From: Bacillus chungangensis
Lineage (GTDB): Bacteria > Bacillota > Bacilli > Bacillales > Bacillaceae_C
Assembly (NCBI RefSeq): GCF_030812995.1
Contig: NZ_JAUSTT010000009.1
Span: forward strand, 89,745 to 153,744
Length of the DNA: 64,000 bases
Direction: 5' to 3'
Numbering within the stretch: the first letter of the stretch is position 1; the number at the start of each line of letters is the position of its first letter. Position numbers and translations under genes: made by a program. This document shows, in pieces, positions 1 through 6,502 of this stretch. The notes below the pieces were generated by a model, which was not told the origin of the DNA, searched no databases, and saw only the letters and a list, made by a program, of their open reading frames with translations.

Positions 1-240
1 CTGCTGCTCTTTCCCTATTAGATTTTTACTGCCACTATATAACCCTGTTGCCGACAACCCTAGCATCAGTCCAACAATAATACCTTCCTTTAGCTCTGCA
101 TCAAGATAGAAAATACCGATTAATAACCCGAATACTACCGCAACAAATGGCGAATATTTAGGTTTCAACCCACCAATTTTAAACAATTCCACTAATGCTA
201 ATATAAGTGGGATAATTGCTACATCGTAAATTTCAAACAT
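1..240 (-). CDS. Phage holin, multi-pass (3' end outside window)
   Basis: Small membrane protein of the lysis module; holins make the membrane lesion that releases endolysin. Eighty residues are visible and no stop occurs before the left edge. The ATG start has a GGAAGGG ribosome site 10 bases upstream. Residues about 6-24 and 32-48 are hydrophobic and separated by a GGLKPKY turn; a third hydrophobic stretch follows a DAELKEG loop, fitting short three-pass holins of Gram-positive phages. It lies 53 bases downstream of the BhlA-type gene on the same strand. The endolysin is expected immediately to the left, outside the window. Family assignment is by topology and position. Confidence 0.72.
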   Translation of the reverse strand, partial: MFEIYDVAIIPLILALVELFKIGGLKPKYSPFVAVVFGLLIGIFYLDAELKEGIIVGLMLGLSATGLYSGSKNLIGKEQQ

Positions 241-293
241 GTTTCATCTACCCTTCCAAAGTAATGTTATATTATGACGTAAAAAAGAACCGA

Positions 294-488
294 TCACCTT
301 GGAGGTAACCGACTCTTGATGTCGTCTAATTTTTCGATTACGATGTCGTACCGTTTCGCAAATTCATTAAGTGTGTCGTAAAGCTGGTCTTCGCGCTCCT
401 TGTTGCGCTTTTGTGTGTGGATAAGCATCCATACGAACAGGGCAGCGAAAGGTCCTTGTGTTAAAAAATATTGCAGCATATCTTCCAT
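294..488 (-). CDS. bhlA: BhlA/UviB-type holin-like protein
   Basis: 64-residue protein with one N-terminal membrane segment (about residues 5-23, with the QGPFAALFVWML core typical of the BhlA family) followed by a charged, probably coiled-coil tail (EREDQLYDTLNEF, then KLDDIKSRL). BhlA-type proteins act as holins or bacteriocin-associated membrane proteins in Bacillus prophages. The ATG start is preceded by TAGGGTGATCTT. It sits between tandem terminators of the tail operon (511-557) and a second holin, so the lysis genes may have their own transcription start or depend on readthrough. Family call rests on the conserved N-terminal segment and the length. Confidence 0.85.
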   Translation of the reverse strand: MEDMLQYFLTQGPFAALFVWMLIHTQKRNKEREDQLYDTLNEFAKRYDIVIEKLDDIKSRLPPR

Positions 489-510
489 AAGATCACCCTA
501 CCTATAACGA

Positions 511-557
511 AAATAAGGAGCCAAACGGCTCCATAAAAAATACACCTATAAAGGTGT
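511..557 (-). terminator. Tandem rho-independent terminators after tail-fibre genes
   Basis: Two hairpins follow each other on the minus strand: ACACCT-ttat-AGGTGT then ATTTTTTAT (533-557), and GGAGCC-gttt-GGCTCC then TTATTTT (511-532). They end the baseplate and fibre transcript ahead of the holin genes. Confidence 0.75.
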
Positions 558-561
558 TTGT

Positions 562-711
562 TTACTGCACATCATCGTTCTGATGCGTCAAAATGCTATC
601 ACATTCATCTTGTGTTAATATACCAAGATTTCTAGCCTTTTCGATTTCTTTTGATGTTCGCAATTTACGATCGAATAGCATCTTCCAAATATAATAATTG
701 AAACTAAGCAT
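562..711 (-). CDS. XkdX-like small phage protein
   Basis: 49-residue protein starting at an ATG that overlaps the previous stop by 8 bases, and ending just before the tandem terminators. Sequence outline: an aromatic N-terminus (NYYIWKMLFDRKL) and a C-terminal helix containing KEIEKARNLGILTQDECDSI, which resembles the short XkdX proteins that close PBSX-type tail-fibre modules (an aromatic W-K-M start, then 'T.e.v...v..G.It...y..I'). Function is unknown in the family. The assignment rests on length, position and this pattern. Confidence 0.65.
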   Translation of the reverse strand: MLSFNYYIWKMLFDRKLRTSKEIEKARNLGILTQDECDSILTHQNDDVQ

Positions 712-1012
712 CCTTATCACTCCCCATTTGTAAGTCAGTTATTGCTAATGCTAGATTCATGATTGTTTGTTCTTGCTCCGCCATCTTTATTTGCGCTTCA
801 GAAAGAGCCAGCATCAGCTGTTCTTCTTTAGTTAATTCTCTTTCGATTTCTTCAGGATTCCCCTCATCGTTAATAAGTTTAAAGAAGGAAAAGTCTTTGA
901 CACCACGAAAAGCAAAAACTTCACTCTCGCCATTGTAGCCTATGATTGAATCTGCATTTTTTATGATGCGTTCTGCTTTTAATTCTTCTCCATCATATTT
1001 TAACGTCTTCAT
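704..1012 (-). CDS. XkdW-like tail-fibre-associated protein
   Basis: 102-residue protein. The N-terminal half looks like a small beta domain (KTLKYDGEELKAERIIKNAD, with a GYNGESEVFAFRG turn); the C-terminal half is a predicted helix rich in E, Q, M and L (about residues 58-97). This layout and the position directly after the fibre gene match the XkdW-like proteins of PBSX-type phages, probably fibre-associated or fibre-assembly proteins. Start ATG overlaps the fibre gene stop. No catalytic motif seen. Function inferred from context only. Confidence 0.6.
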   Translation of the reverse strand: MKTLKYDGEELKAERIIKNADSIIGYNGESEVFAFRGVKDFSFFKLINDEGNPEEIERELTKEEQLMLALSEAQIKMAEQEQTIMNLALAITDLQMGSDKDA

Positions 1013-1854
1013 CTTATTAAACCTCCATCTGTAACGACTTCATTCGTGTTACTCCCTGTAGGTTGAGAACCAGATTTAACTATTACACTTCCGGACATCG
1101 CGTAAAGTGCATAAATACCTGAACCAGTATTATCTTTTGATAGCACCAACGAATTAGATCTACATAAAATACAGGATGCTCCTCCCTTACCAATTGACTT
1201 AAAATTTATTTTTTCTAATGTAACAATAGATCTATTGGCTTCAATATATCCATTTCCGTATCTGCCATCCGTGGGAGAAATAATATTTACATTAGAAATT
1301 CTTATTCCGTATGAATCATCAATATCTACATGGAATAAATCTTCTTTTTCAATTTCTAAATTATAAACATTAATATTATTGCATCCTCTTATTCTTAACT
1401 TTCCAAGTAAACGAGAATTTTCAACTCCCAAGAGAGAAAAACTACTTATAACTGAATTAATATTATTAATATCAATAACCCCACGATATTCACCTATTAC
1501 TCTTACTTGTGTTGATTTGATTGTAAAGATAGGTATCATACTATGCGTTTTCTCCCATGTTTTAAATGCAGTAGCTTCTGATAGACCATCGTTATCATCA
1601 TTACCATTTTCCTGATCCAAATAGTAAGTAGCAGACCTGGTCGAAAAATACGGCCTTTCCCCAAACTGCATCTTCGCATAATTTTCCTTATGTGCAGCAA
1701 CTTCTTCCTGCAGCAGCCCGAACTCCTGGCCTACGCCTTGCTGCAGTTGTTCGATTTGTTCGTGAGCTTCGCCTATTCCGCTTTCGATTCGGTTCATGTC
1801 TTGCTCAGTCACAATATCATCGTATTTCCAATTTGTTTTAGGTTTGTAACTCAC
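1009..1854 (-). CDS. Tail fibre / receptor-binding protein with beta-helix
   Basis: 281-residue probable receptor-binding fibre. Residues 1-65 carry a baseplate-attachment and coiled-coil region (DMNRIESGIGEAHEQIEQL, then LLQEEVAAHKENY). From about residue 75 a 'YYLDQENGNDDNDGLSEATAFKTW' type sequence (read here as its N-D-G-L-S-x-A-T-A core) begins a right-handed parallel beta-helix of the pectate-lyase superfamily, common in phage depolymerases and fibres. The body is rich in I, N, S and V with short turns. Start overlaps the stop of the next gene upstream (ATGA). Base composition is AT-richer than the neighbouring baseplate genes, as expected of a swapped host-range module. Enzymatic activity is not shown by the sequence. 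Confidence 0.75.
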   Translation of the reverse strand: MSYKPKTNWKYDDIVTEQDMNRIESGIGEAHEQIEQLQQGVGQEFGLLQEEVAAHKENYAKMQFGERPYFSTRSATYYLDQENGNDDNDGLSEATAFKTWEKTHSMIPIFTIKSTQVRVIGEYRGVIDINNINSVISSFSLLGVENSRLLGKLRIRGCNNINVYNLEIEKEDLFHVDIDDSYGIRISNVNIISPTDGRYGNGYIEANRSIVTLEKINFKSIGKGGASCILCRSNSLVLSKDNTGSGIYALYAMSGSVIVKSGSQPTGSNTNEVVTDGGLIR

Positions 1855-2138
1855 TTAATTCCCTCCTTTATTTTTATGGTATGGCCAACTATGGTGTCCC
1901 CACTGATGGGAATATAAACTTCATTTATGCTAACTGCATATCCGTCTTCCTTTCGCAGTTCGACACTTTTGACTGCATCAACAAGTCCATTTGGTATCTT
2001 GTATTCAAGCTTAACTGTTGTTTTATCAACTTCTTTGATAACAAAATCGAAAATGTCATACGTCTTATTGAGAACCACTTTGTTAATGTTATCTTTTGTA
2101 TATTCAGCTACTTCATTTAAGTAAACTGGATCAATCAT
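1851..2138 (-). CDS. Small tail protein, baseplate/fibre junction
   Basis: 95-residue protein between the XkdU-like baseplate protein and the fibre, with 4-base overlaps on both sides. Visible outline: an N-terminal helix (PVYLNEVAEYTKDNINKVVLN) followed by alternating polar and hydrophobic beta strands. Genes of this size and position in PBSX-type phages form a family of unknown function, sometimes mislabelled as ketopantoate hydroxymethyltransferase; no active-site motif supports that name here. Probably structural. Confidence 0.55.
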   Translation of the reverse strand: MIDPVYLNEVAEYTKDNINKVVLNKTYDIFDFVIKEVDKTTVKLEYKIPNGLVDAVKSVELRKEDGYAVSINEVYIPISGDTIVGHTIKIKEGIK

Positions 2139-2806
2139 ACTTCAGCCTCCTGTTCAACAAATGCTGTACGGCCTAATCTCCAACCAGTTGATAGTTTTGT
2201 AGAACGCTTTAAAGGTGCTCTATGGATTATTTCTTTCTCCCCAAGTTGCATAAATGGTGTTTTTCCTAGTCGCCATTGAGTAGACAATCTTGTCATACGA
2301 GTCAGTGGCACTTTGTACATTTCTTCCTCGAAGACAATTCCGTCACATAAAGAAGTTTTTTGGAAATACACTACATTCGCTGGTTTGGTGCTGTGGATCG
2401 TATGTTGAATCTCCTTAAATACCGATGCATTATCCACACTTGCGGTAACAGTTAAAACGAGATTCAACCAGTCAATATCAGCTGTAACACGTCCTTCACC
2501 AACTAGATAGTCTAATCGATTACGTAAAAAACGAATTGTGAAAGGTGGAGTCGTAGAATATCTACTTATTATCCTTTTTTTTCGAAAGTCTAACGTTTCG
2601 ATTGTTGGATCAGCAACGATGTTAAGTATTTTCTCGTGTCTTTTAACCCCATATTCGTCTGATGTCATTACAAATTGATTATTGAATGCACGTTCAATTG
2701 CTTCTTCAACATTAGCAAACTCAATATCTTCAGCTTTTGTTATTTCGATAAAATCGATAATGTCGTGATAATAAGTCGGTAGGTTACTCATAACTGGATC
2801 AGCCAT
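2135..2806 (-). CDS. XkdU-like baseplate protein (DUF2313/YmfQ type)
   Basis: 223-residue baseplate component of the XkdU/YmfQ group, which in contractile tails lies next to the gpJ-like wedge protein. The N-terminal 150 residues hold the family pattern (DIIDFIEITKAEDIEFANVE, then DPTIETLDFRKKRIISRY and an NRLDYLVGEG segment). The last 55 residues hold two tandem copies of a T-[RK]-LST-x-WRLG-[KR]-T-x-F motif, at about residues 168-182 and 199-213, absent from the core family; see findings. Start overlaps the upstream baseplate J gene by 8 bases. Confidence 0.8.
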   Translation of the reverse strand: MADPVMSNLPTYYHDIIDFIEITKAEDIEFANVEEAIERAFNNQFVMTSDEYGVKRHEKILNIVADPTIETLDFRKKRIISRYSTTPPFTIRFLRNRLDYLVGEGRVTADIDWLNLVLTVTASVDNASVFKEIQHTIHSTKPANVVYFQKTSLCDGIVFEEEMYKVPLTRMTRLSTQWRLGKTPFMQLGEKEIIHRAPLKRSTKLSTGWRLGRTAFVEQEAEV

Positions 2807-3878
2807 TAATAACCACCTGCCCTTGTGTTGGTATCTCTTCCGCGTCCAAATCTATGTTTTCAGAGACACCATTTAGTTTGGTATCCTTGACATCTACAAC
2901 GCCCGGCACAGTTAAAATACGAGCATCAATTTGAGCCATGCGAACGGTTATATTGTCTTCGTCCTTCCATGTTCGGCGCAACATAGAAAAATATAAAGAT
3001 ACAGCATTTTCTATATCATCTTGAACTTGTCCGATTGTAGTTCCTGCTGCTAGAATAACGGTTGTTTCAACATTAACGGTCACATCCTTCGCCCCCATTA
3101 TGGTAACGTGATGCCCAACAGGAGCTAAACCTAATCCTTTTCCTTGATTAACTTCTGGATCCATAATTGTTTGGACCTCATCAACTAATTCAGGAGATGG
3201 AGGACTAAAATCACTTGCAATTATCGTACATTTTACCGTTCCACCACCTCGCCAAGTCGGAAATACCTTAACACCACCAACACCAGCAATTGCGTTAATC
3301 TTTTGCTTATAATCGGCAATATTTCCGCCAAACGGCTTTTCGTTGACTGCTTCAAAAAAACGAAGCCTTAAAGCTTCGTCATCCTCTTCATCTTCGCCTG
3401 GAATAAGAACGTCCGCCAGCTCCGCTCGTGATAATCCTTCGACATAGTCAATAGGGAGTAATGTTCCAAATTGTTCATTTCCTACAACCCCTGTTACTTC
3501 ACATTCAAGTGCATATTGACCTTTTTCTATCCTACTAAGAACAATATAATTTAAATCTCCAATAGAAAATCGTGTACCAATAGGAACATCAACTGGTTTA
3601 CCTTCGTTATTAAAAAATAATCCTTTCCTTCGTGCCTTACTTGCTCCATAACGATTAACACCATGTTCCGCCGTTCTGCGACTTAAATATTCGCCGGACG
3701 ATGTATCTGCGAAACTTAGACGGTCATTAATCGTTAGGTCCGCATACAATTGGGCAAAAATCACAGCTGCAGCAGCAGAAGAACTATAAACTAAGCTCCC
3801 TTCTCTCTTATCCACATCATTTCTAATGTAGTCCAGCATTTGTTCTAATAAAGATTCGAAAGTTTTATGTTCATACAT
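2799..3878 (-). CDS. xkdT: Baseplate J-like wedge protein (XkdT)
   Basis: 359-residue baseplate J family protein, the wedge component corresponding to P2 gpJ and PBSX XkdT. Features: N-terminal 'YIRNDVDKREGSLVYSSSAA' type helix (residues 17-36), a DTSSGEYLSRRTAEHGV segment (58-74), a central domain with LIPGEDEEDDEALRLRFFEA, and the GNIADYKQKINAIAGVGGVKV stretch typical of the family (its last 20 residues around 183-202). Length matches the family. It overlaps its neighbours by 8 bases on each side, within a tightly coupled baseplate operon. Confidence 0.93.
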   Translation of the reverse strand: MYEHKTFESLLEQMLDYIRNDVDKREGSLVYSSSAAAAVIFAQLYADLTINDRLSFADTSSGEYLSRRTAEHGVNRYGASKARRKGLFFNNEGKPVDVPIGTRFSIGDLNYIVLSRIEKGQYALECEVTGVVGNEQFGTLLPIDYVEGLSRAELADVLIPGEDEEDDEALRLRFFEAVNEKPFGGNIADYKQKINAIAGVGGVKVFPTWRGGGTVKCTIIASDFSPPSPELVDEVQTIMDPEVNQGKGLGLAPVGHHVTIMGAKDVTVNVETTVILAAGTTIGQVQDDIENAVSLYFSMLRRTWKDEDNITVRMAQIDARILTVPGVVDVKDTKLNGVSENIDLDAEEIPTQGQVVING

Positions 3879-4281
3879 TTCTCTTCACCTCAAGCATATC
3901 CTCGAAGCTCCCATATTCCGTTACAACTGTAAATCGCACAAGTACATCGCCTTCACTAAATGTAAACTTAAACCCTTCTACACTTGTAATTCTATCGTCC
4001 TGCAGTAATGCTTCAGTTACACGCCTTTTTAATTCGGATTGAATAAACAATCTATTAGTTCCGATTAAACTATCTAATTCAGCACCAAAGTTATCTGTAA
4101 ATATAAGGTACTGAAATCTTTCAGTGTGTAGGGTGATGAAAACAGTTTGCTTGATAGCATCAAGATCATCTGTCATCCCGATAACACGATTTTTATTAAA
4201 ATCAATCTTGTAAGTTAGGCTAGGTTGTTTTTCAATTTTAATCCTTTGTTCTTCTAATGAGCCTCCTTCTGGAATAATCAA
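3871..4281 (-). CDS. XkdS-like baseplate protein (DUF2634)
   Basis: 136-residue gpW/gp25-like baseplate protein of the XkdS/DUF2634 group. Characteristic segments are YKIDFNKNRVIGMTDDLDAIK, RFQYLIFTDNFGAELDSLIG and a C-terminal beta region ending in DMLEVKRNV. gp25-like proteins sit at the base of the contractile sheath and start its assembly. The TTG start has GAGGTGGAGAAGGA just upstream and overlaps the previous stop. Neighbours XkdR and XkdT on either side support the call. Confidence 0.87.
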   Translation of the reverse strand: MIIPEGGSLEEQRIKIEKQPSLTYKIDFNKNRVIGMTDDLDAIKQTVFITLHTERFQYLIFTDNFGAELDSLIGTNRLFIQSELKRRVTEALLQDDRITSVEGFKFTFSEGDVLVRFTVVTEYGSFEDMLEVKRNV

Positions 4282-4538
4282 TCCTTCTCCACCTCATCTA
4301 AAATCAAAAATTGATTTCCGCCCTGAACACGAATTAAACTATATTTTTCCCCTAATTCAAAATGTCCTGCGAAGCGTTTCGGAACAATTAAAAAATCCCT
4401 TGAAAGTGGTAATCTTTGTTCGACTAACACTTCCAAAGGATTTAGTTTTGTTACTGTTCCAAACATAACAGCGACTGGTTGGCTAGCTTCAACAGCCCCC
4501 ACTCCTGCGCGTTTAATAATATCAAGCATTCCCATCAT
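4278..4538 (-). CDS. XkdR-like protein (DUF2577)
   Basis: 86-residue protein of the DUF2577/XkdR group found between the gpD-like hub protein and the gp25-like protein in PBSX-type tails. Visible pattern: short N-terminal helix (LDIIKRAGVGAVEASQP), then an OB-like beta domain (VMFGTVTKLNPLEVLVEQRL, LPLSRDFLIVPKRF, LIRVQGGNQFLILDEV). It may be a baseplate hub or spike-associated OB domain. Overlaps both neighbours by 4 bases. Confidence 0.82.
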   Translation of the reverse strand: MMGMLDIIKRAGVGAVEASQPVAVMFGTVTKLNPLEVLVEQRLPLSRDFLIVPKRFAGHFELGEKYSLIRVQGGNQFLILDEVEKD

Positions 4539-5509
4539 ATCACCTTCAAACTTAGCGTCATTGTGTGGTCATCACCATTAAATTCATGAGTACATTCATC
4601 CACAAGAAAATAGGAGTTAATCTTCTTTTTTTCAATGATTACTGGAACGAAATAACCGGCACGTATTCTTATGTCACCAATTGCTTTTATGCTCATTGTC
4701 TTTTGCTCTCTATTTTTATGTTCAAGGAGTCGTTTCATCATATCGTTTATTTGAGCAGCATTAAGTTTCTCATTTGCTTTCTGGAAGTACTGCAAACGTC
4801 CCCATTTTGCAATAGTTTTGCTGTCCTGTGTAATATATACATCACGTTTTTTTGTTTCTTTATTGTCTTGGACTATCTTTATACGATTATATGTGTCACT
4901 ATCAATCGACAGTTTGTAATCAAAATCAGTCATTAAACTATCATCACCAATGACAAAATCAGACACCATGTCTTTAATATTTCGTACTGTTAACTGTCCA
5001 AAATCATCAAAAAGAACATAGTTTTGAGTTGTAGCAATAAGTGTAGCGTCAAGTGCTTTACAGATGATGTCCATCAATGACTGATCATCCTCAACGAGTG
5101 TCGGTATATTATATTTTGTGTCCTCAAGCTTACTCGTTTTAAGGTTTAAATCACTGGCGATTTTTTGGATGACTTGTGTTGCTGTAACGTTTTTAAATAC
5201 ATACGTGTCTTTGTTCATGAGATAGCGCGTTTGATCATATGCGGTAATTTTTACTGCTTCATCTTTTCCTCCATCAATCGTAAAGATATATCCATAGAAA
5301 ACATTTGTACCTTTATATTTAACGCGGACAATATCACCATTTTTTATGGTGAACCAAGGGTCCTGATAGATGCTTGCATCAATATAATTAAATTCAATAC
5401 TAGCAGCCTTACCTATTCTAGTAGTCTTCCAAGTTAGATCACTAACAACTTCCGTCATGTTCCACACAGTACCATTCTTATTATCAACCAGTATTTCCAT
5501 ATCCCTCAT
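4535..5509 (-). CDS. xkdQ: XkdQ-like tail hub protein (late control D type)
   Basis: 324-residue hub protein related to P2 gpD and PBSX XkdQ, part of the baseplate centre that caps the tube and carries the spike. Segments seen: VWNMTEVVSDLTWKTTRIG (N-terminal barrel), GDIVRVKYKGTNVFYGYIFT, the 'VKITAYDQTRYLMNKDTYVF' core typical of this family, and a C-terminal DECTHEFNGDDHTMTLSLKV ending. Start overlaps the LysM protein stop by 4 bases. Length and order match the PBSX tail cluster. Confidence 0.88.
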   Translation of the reverse strand: MRDMEILVDNKNGTVWNMTEVVSDLTWKTTRIGKAASIEFNYIDASIYQDPWFTIKNGDIVRVKYKGTNVFYGYIFTIDGGKDEAVKITAYDQTRYLMNKDTYVFKNVTATQVIQKIASDLNLKTSKLEDTKYNIPTLVEDDQSLMDIICKALDATLIATTQNYVLFDDFGQLTVRNIKDMVSDFVIGDDSLMTDFDYKLSIDSDTYNRIKIVQDNKETKKRDVYITQDSKTIAKWGRLQYFQKANEKLNAAQINDMMKRLLEHKNREQKTMSIKAIGDIRIRAGYFVPVIIEKKKINSYFLVDECTHEFNGDDHTMTLSLKVI

Positions 5510-6189
5510 GATGCGGCTCCAGGTAGTTTTAATTCTAGTCCAATTGGTAGCTTTTTAAGATCAGAATCTTTCAAGTTATTTAGCTCCTGGATTTCTTTTG
5601 CCCTAGAACCATCACCCAAGTGCTTCTGTGCCACTTTCCAAAGATTATCACCTGCTGCTAGTGTGTAAGTCTTAGGTTGCTGCTTATCGTTAGGGCGTGT
5701 TTTATCCTGCACTTTCATTGTTTTTGCTGCTCCATTACTATTCCCCTCAACCTTCACCTTCTTTGCCGAATAGAAAATATACTTCTTAAGGGCAAGAGAA
5801 TATTCGATGTCTCCACTCGTTCCAGCCGTTTCCTTCCAAGTAAAGTTTTCGATGCTGGCAGCAATGTTAATATCAAACGTTTCTCCAGTGTAAACAAATC
5901 GGATAGGACGTTTAGTCGCTCTCCATTTGTTTATTAGACTTACATACCGCATCGGTTCTAAAAGTGTCGGAGCTACAACAAAATGATAAGGCATTGCTGG
6001 AAAAAAACTTTCAAATCTAACCTCGGTTAAGTTTGGACTCTTAATAACATTGATCTGTCCAAGGCCAGTGATGTCATATGTGTTTCCGTTTCCTTCCTCA
6101 CTAATTTCGACCTCAGGAGGATTGACGGGTATTTGGAATCCTTCCTCCTGATTGTTAAAACTTAACCAAATACCGTAGTTATTCATCAC
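5506..6189 (-). CDS. xkdP: XkdP-like LysM tail protein
   Basis: 227-residue protein with a C-terminal LysM domain (about residues 173-222: YTLAAGDNLWKVAQKHLGDG, then ELNNLKDSDLKKLPIGLELKL). The N-terminal part (GFQIPVNPPEVEISEEGNGN, GLGQINVIKSPNLTEVRFES FFP read in pieces) is the XkdP/tube-initiator type domain also seen in gp53-like baseplate proteins of contractile systems. It likely links the tube to the hub and may touch peptidoglycan. Directly downstream of a small unknown gene and the tape measure. Confidence 0.9.
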   Translation of the reverse strand: MMNNYGIWLSFNNQEEGFQIPVNPPEVEISEEGNGNTYDITGLGQINVIKSPNLTEVRFESFFPAMPYHFVVAPTLLEPMRYVSLINKWRATKRPIRFVYTGETFDINIAASIENFTWKETAGTSGDIEYSLALKKYIFYSAKKVKVEGNSNGAAKTMKVQDKTRPNDKQQPKTYTLAAGDNLWKVAQKHLGDGSRAKEIQELNNLKDSDLKKLPIGLELKLPGAAS

Positions 6190-6202
6190 GAATACACCCC
6201 TT

Positions 6203-6490
6203 TCAATTAAAAAGCTCTTGGTCTACCTTAAATGGAGAATATCCTTTGTCTTTTAAGAATAATTGGAAGCTTTTAAGAAACTCTGAGTACTTATCAGGTG
6301 AAAAATTTTCACTTATAAAAGACAATTTTAAATTCATTCCGTTATTCCATTTATCTTGTATACCACTATCCTTTATTTCATAAGACGTGAGAATAACTTG
6401 AAAGTCTGGTTCACGAAAATCATTTACATTAGATAAAGCCGCTGAATTCTCAGTGGCTTTATTTTTAAGGTTAGCGTCTATTTTTAACAC
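6203..6490 (-). CDS. Unknown small tail-region protein
   Basis: 95-residue protein between the tape measure and the LysM protein, 12-13 bases from each. No domain recognised. It has an Asn/Lys-rich N-terminus (ANLKNKATENSAALSNVNDF), a central beta-like part and an amphipathic C-terminal helix (DKYSEFLKSFQLFLKDKG). PBSX itself lacks a gene exactly here, so it may be a lineage-specific tail factor. Tight spacing and matching strand indicate co-expression with the tail genes. Confidence 0.55.
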   Translation of the reverse strand: MLKIDANLKNKATENSAALSNVNDFREPDFQVILTSYEIKDSGIQDKWNNGMNLKLSFISENFSPDKYSEFLKSFQLFLKDKGYSPFKVDQELFN

Positions 6491-6502
6491 TCCCTTTCTT
6501 TT

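Noticed and set aside
4565..4936. 123-residue plus-strand frame over the tail hub gene
   Set aside because: Shadow of the xkdQ-like gene; composition is typical of reverse-strand reading and there is no promoter or ribosome site.
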